Below are positions 62,966 to 64,000 of a stretch of 64,000 nt of DNA, one piece after another. Source of the stretch: Emticicia sp. C21 (lineage in GTDB: Bacteria; Bacteroidota; Bacteroidia; Cytophagales; Spirosomataceae); NCBI RefSeq assembly GCF_003418935.1, contig NZ_QVMT01000001.1, positions 1,032,063 to 1,096,062 on the forward strand, in the 5' to 3' direction. Position 1 is the stretch's first letter; every line of letters begins with the position of its first letter. The notes beneath the pieces were generated by a model. It was not told where the DNA came from and searched no databases. It was given only the letters and a program-made list of their open reading frames with translations. A program made the translations under genes and the position numbers.

Positions 62966-64000
62966 ATGAAATTAAAACATATATCAAAACTAATACTGAC
63001 TACCGGTATCGTCAGTGTAATTAGTGGCTGCGACCTGACGGATCTGGATATTAACCAGGATTTAAACCGTCCGTCGGTAGCTGCGGTAAAACTATTATTA
63101 CCAACAGCAGAATCGGCTGCAGTAAATGCCATTACCTCGCTTTCTGAAAACTCGCTTGGGTTTGCAGGTTTGTTGAGCAGTTCGGATAATTATGATCTGA
63201 ACAACCAGTCGTACAATGGCACTTGGAATAATTTTTATCGTGACATGAATAATGTGGAGGCGATTATTAATGCCAGTGCCAACAGCCCGCATTATTTAGG
63301 TATAGCACAAACCCTGAAAGCCCTGGCTATGGGAAACTTTGTAGATATGTTTGGTGATGCCCCCTATTCAGAAGCCTGGAAAGGCAACGCAGAAACAGCT
63401 GTTCTGACACCTAAATTTGACAAAGATTCAGAAATTTATGAGGCTTTAATCAAACTTTGTGATCAAGCGGTGGCTAATCTTTCAAAAACGAGCCCTGTAT
63501 CAGTAGCAACTGAGGGTGGCGATTTTCTTTACAAAGGCAGCATTTCTAAATGGATTAAATTAGCTAAGACTGTTAAAATCAAATTATTGCTGACTGCCCG
63601 TAAAGGTCGCGCCAGTGGTAATGCGGACTTAAAGGCTGCCTTGGCCGCAGGTGGATACATTACTGATGCTGCCGATGATTTCATATACAGATTCAGCACG
63701 GCATCTGCCCCTGAAGGTCGTCATCCCTGGTTCCGTTCTGCTTATCTGGCAGATAACGGATTCTCTTACCCAAGCCATCAGTTAATGACTGAAATGCTTT
63801 TCAACAAAGACCCGCGTCTGGATTTTTATTTCTATCGCCAGACAGATAAAATTCTTGACCCATCGAACCCAACCGATAGAGGTACGATTCCTTATGGCGG
63901 TTCATACCTGGTATTGAAACCTGCTTTCTGGGAAAAATGGAATCAGGTATTTGGCAAACCTACTAAAGCTGACTCTATGTACGTGGCCGGATTTTTTGGC
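62966..64000 (+). CDS. SusD/RagB-family lipoprotein (3' end outside window)
   Basis: The first 345 residues of a SusD-like surface lipoprotein; the gene runs out of the window. Lipobox VISGC gives C22, followed by DLTDLDINQD. The TPR-rich fold is indicated by the LGIAQTLKALAMGNFVDMFG segment and the YEALIKLCDQAVANL helix; SKWIKLAKTVKIKLLLTARK is also typical of the SusD/RagB-like (SusD-like_2) group. It binds the substrate and closes the SusC barrel as a lid. Confidence 0.93.
   Translation, partial: MKLKHISKLILTTGIVSVISGCDLTDLDINQDLNRPSVAAVKLLLPTAESAAVNAITSLSENSLGFAGLLSSSDNYDLNNQSYNGTWNNFYRDMNNVEAIINASANSPHYLGIAQTLKALAMGNFVDMFGDAPYSEAWKGNAETAVLTPKFDKDSEIYEALIKLCDQAVANLSKTSPVSVATEGGDFLYKGSISKWIKLAKTVKIKLLLTARKGRASGNADLKAALAAGGYITDAADDFIYRFSTASAPEGRHPWFRSAYLADNGFSYPSHQLMTEMLFNKDPRLDFYFYRQTDKILDPSNPTDRGTIPYGGSYLVLKPAFWEKWNQVFGKPTKADSMYVAGFFG

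Noticed and set aside
1-64000. tRNA, rRNA or riboswitch genes
   Set aside because: I scanned the larger gaps and found no cloverleaf, 16S/23S motif or known riboswitch core.

Overview
This window comes from a member of the Bacteroidota, most likely a Cytophagales-type (Spirosomataceae-like) genome. The signs are a SusC/SusD pair, an LpxC-FabZ fusion, DUF5916 and TamB proteins, LytTR/LytS signalling, many lipoproteins, almost no Shine-Dalgarno sequences, and several TAnnTTTG-type -7 promoter motifs. Nearly all of it reads as chromosomal core or ordinary accessory DNA. I found no phage, plasmid, transposase, CRISPR array, rRNA or tRNA. Genus-level placement is not possible from the sequence alone.

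Layout. 1-10.3 kb is almost all minus strand: two class C-like serine hydrolases, an AraC regulator, a lipoprotein MsrB, a Tat-exported TIM-barrel protein next to a large PVC-type haem lipoprotein (probably extracytoplasmic sugar oxidation), and a thioredoxin-fold protein. 10.4-16 kb has isochorismate synthase, a LEA-like Lys/Glu/Ala coiled-coil protein, a lipoprotein and a DUF5916 outer-membrane protein. 16.2-25 kb is mostly plus strand: esterase, panD, a flippase-like membrane protein, an ADP-heptose-type nucleotidyltransferase, a zinc peptidase, an iron alcohol dehydrogenase, small secreted proteins, an EamA transporter, a divergent DHFR and a frameshifted Uma2 nuclease. 25-28 kb is a LytS/LytTR two-component pair facing two small secreted proteins. 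28-35.7 kb has an unusual D-aminoacylase homologue, a phytoene-desaturase-like oxidoreductase, a class I amidotransferase-like hydrolase and a large hybrid histidine kinase. 36-39 kb is a PiT phosphate transporter with a phosphate-porin-like protein. 39-48 kb has tamB divergent from tsaD, a vanadium haloperoxidase and an unknown secreted protein. 48-57.5 kb is the lipid A block (HD hydrolase, lpxD, lpxC-fabZ, lpxA, ABC ATPase, then queG, a beta-barrel protein, lpxK) followed by menC. 57.7-64 kb has an orphan McrB-like ATPase and the start of a SusC/SusD nutrient-uptake locus that leaves the window.

The most distinctive feature is intergenic. Several unrelated families of short palindromic elements sit at gene ends. 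Many share one architecture: two self-complementary arms in inverted orientation around an AT-rich core. At least two of them have been captured as the C-terminal codons of neighbouring genes (tamB and the peptidase C26 gene), and others serve as shared hairpins between convergent genes. Other points worth a second look are the frameshifted Uma2 gene, the orphan McrB, the D-aminoacylase homologue without its HxH metal motif, the DHFR lacking its substrate-binding arginine, and a large stem-loop just before the TTG start of tsaD. I see no clear case for a wholly new multi-gene system.
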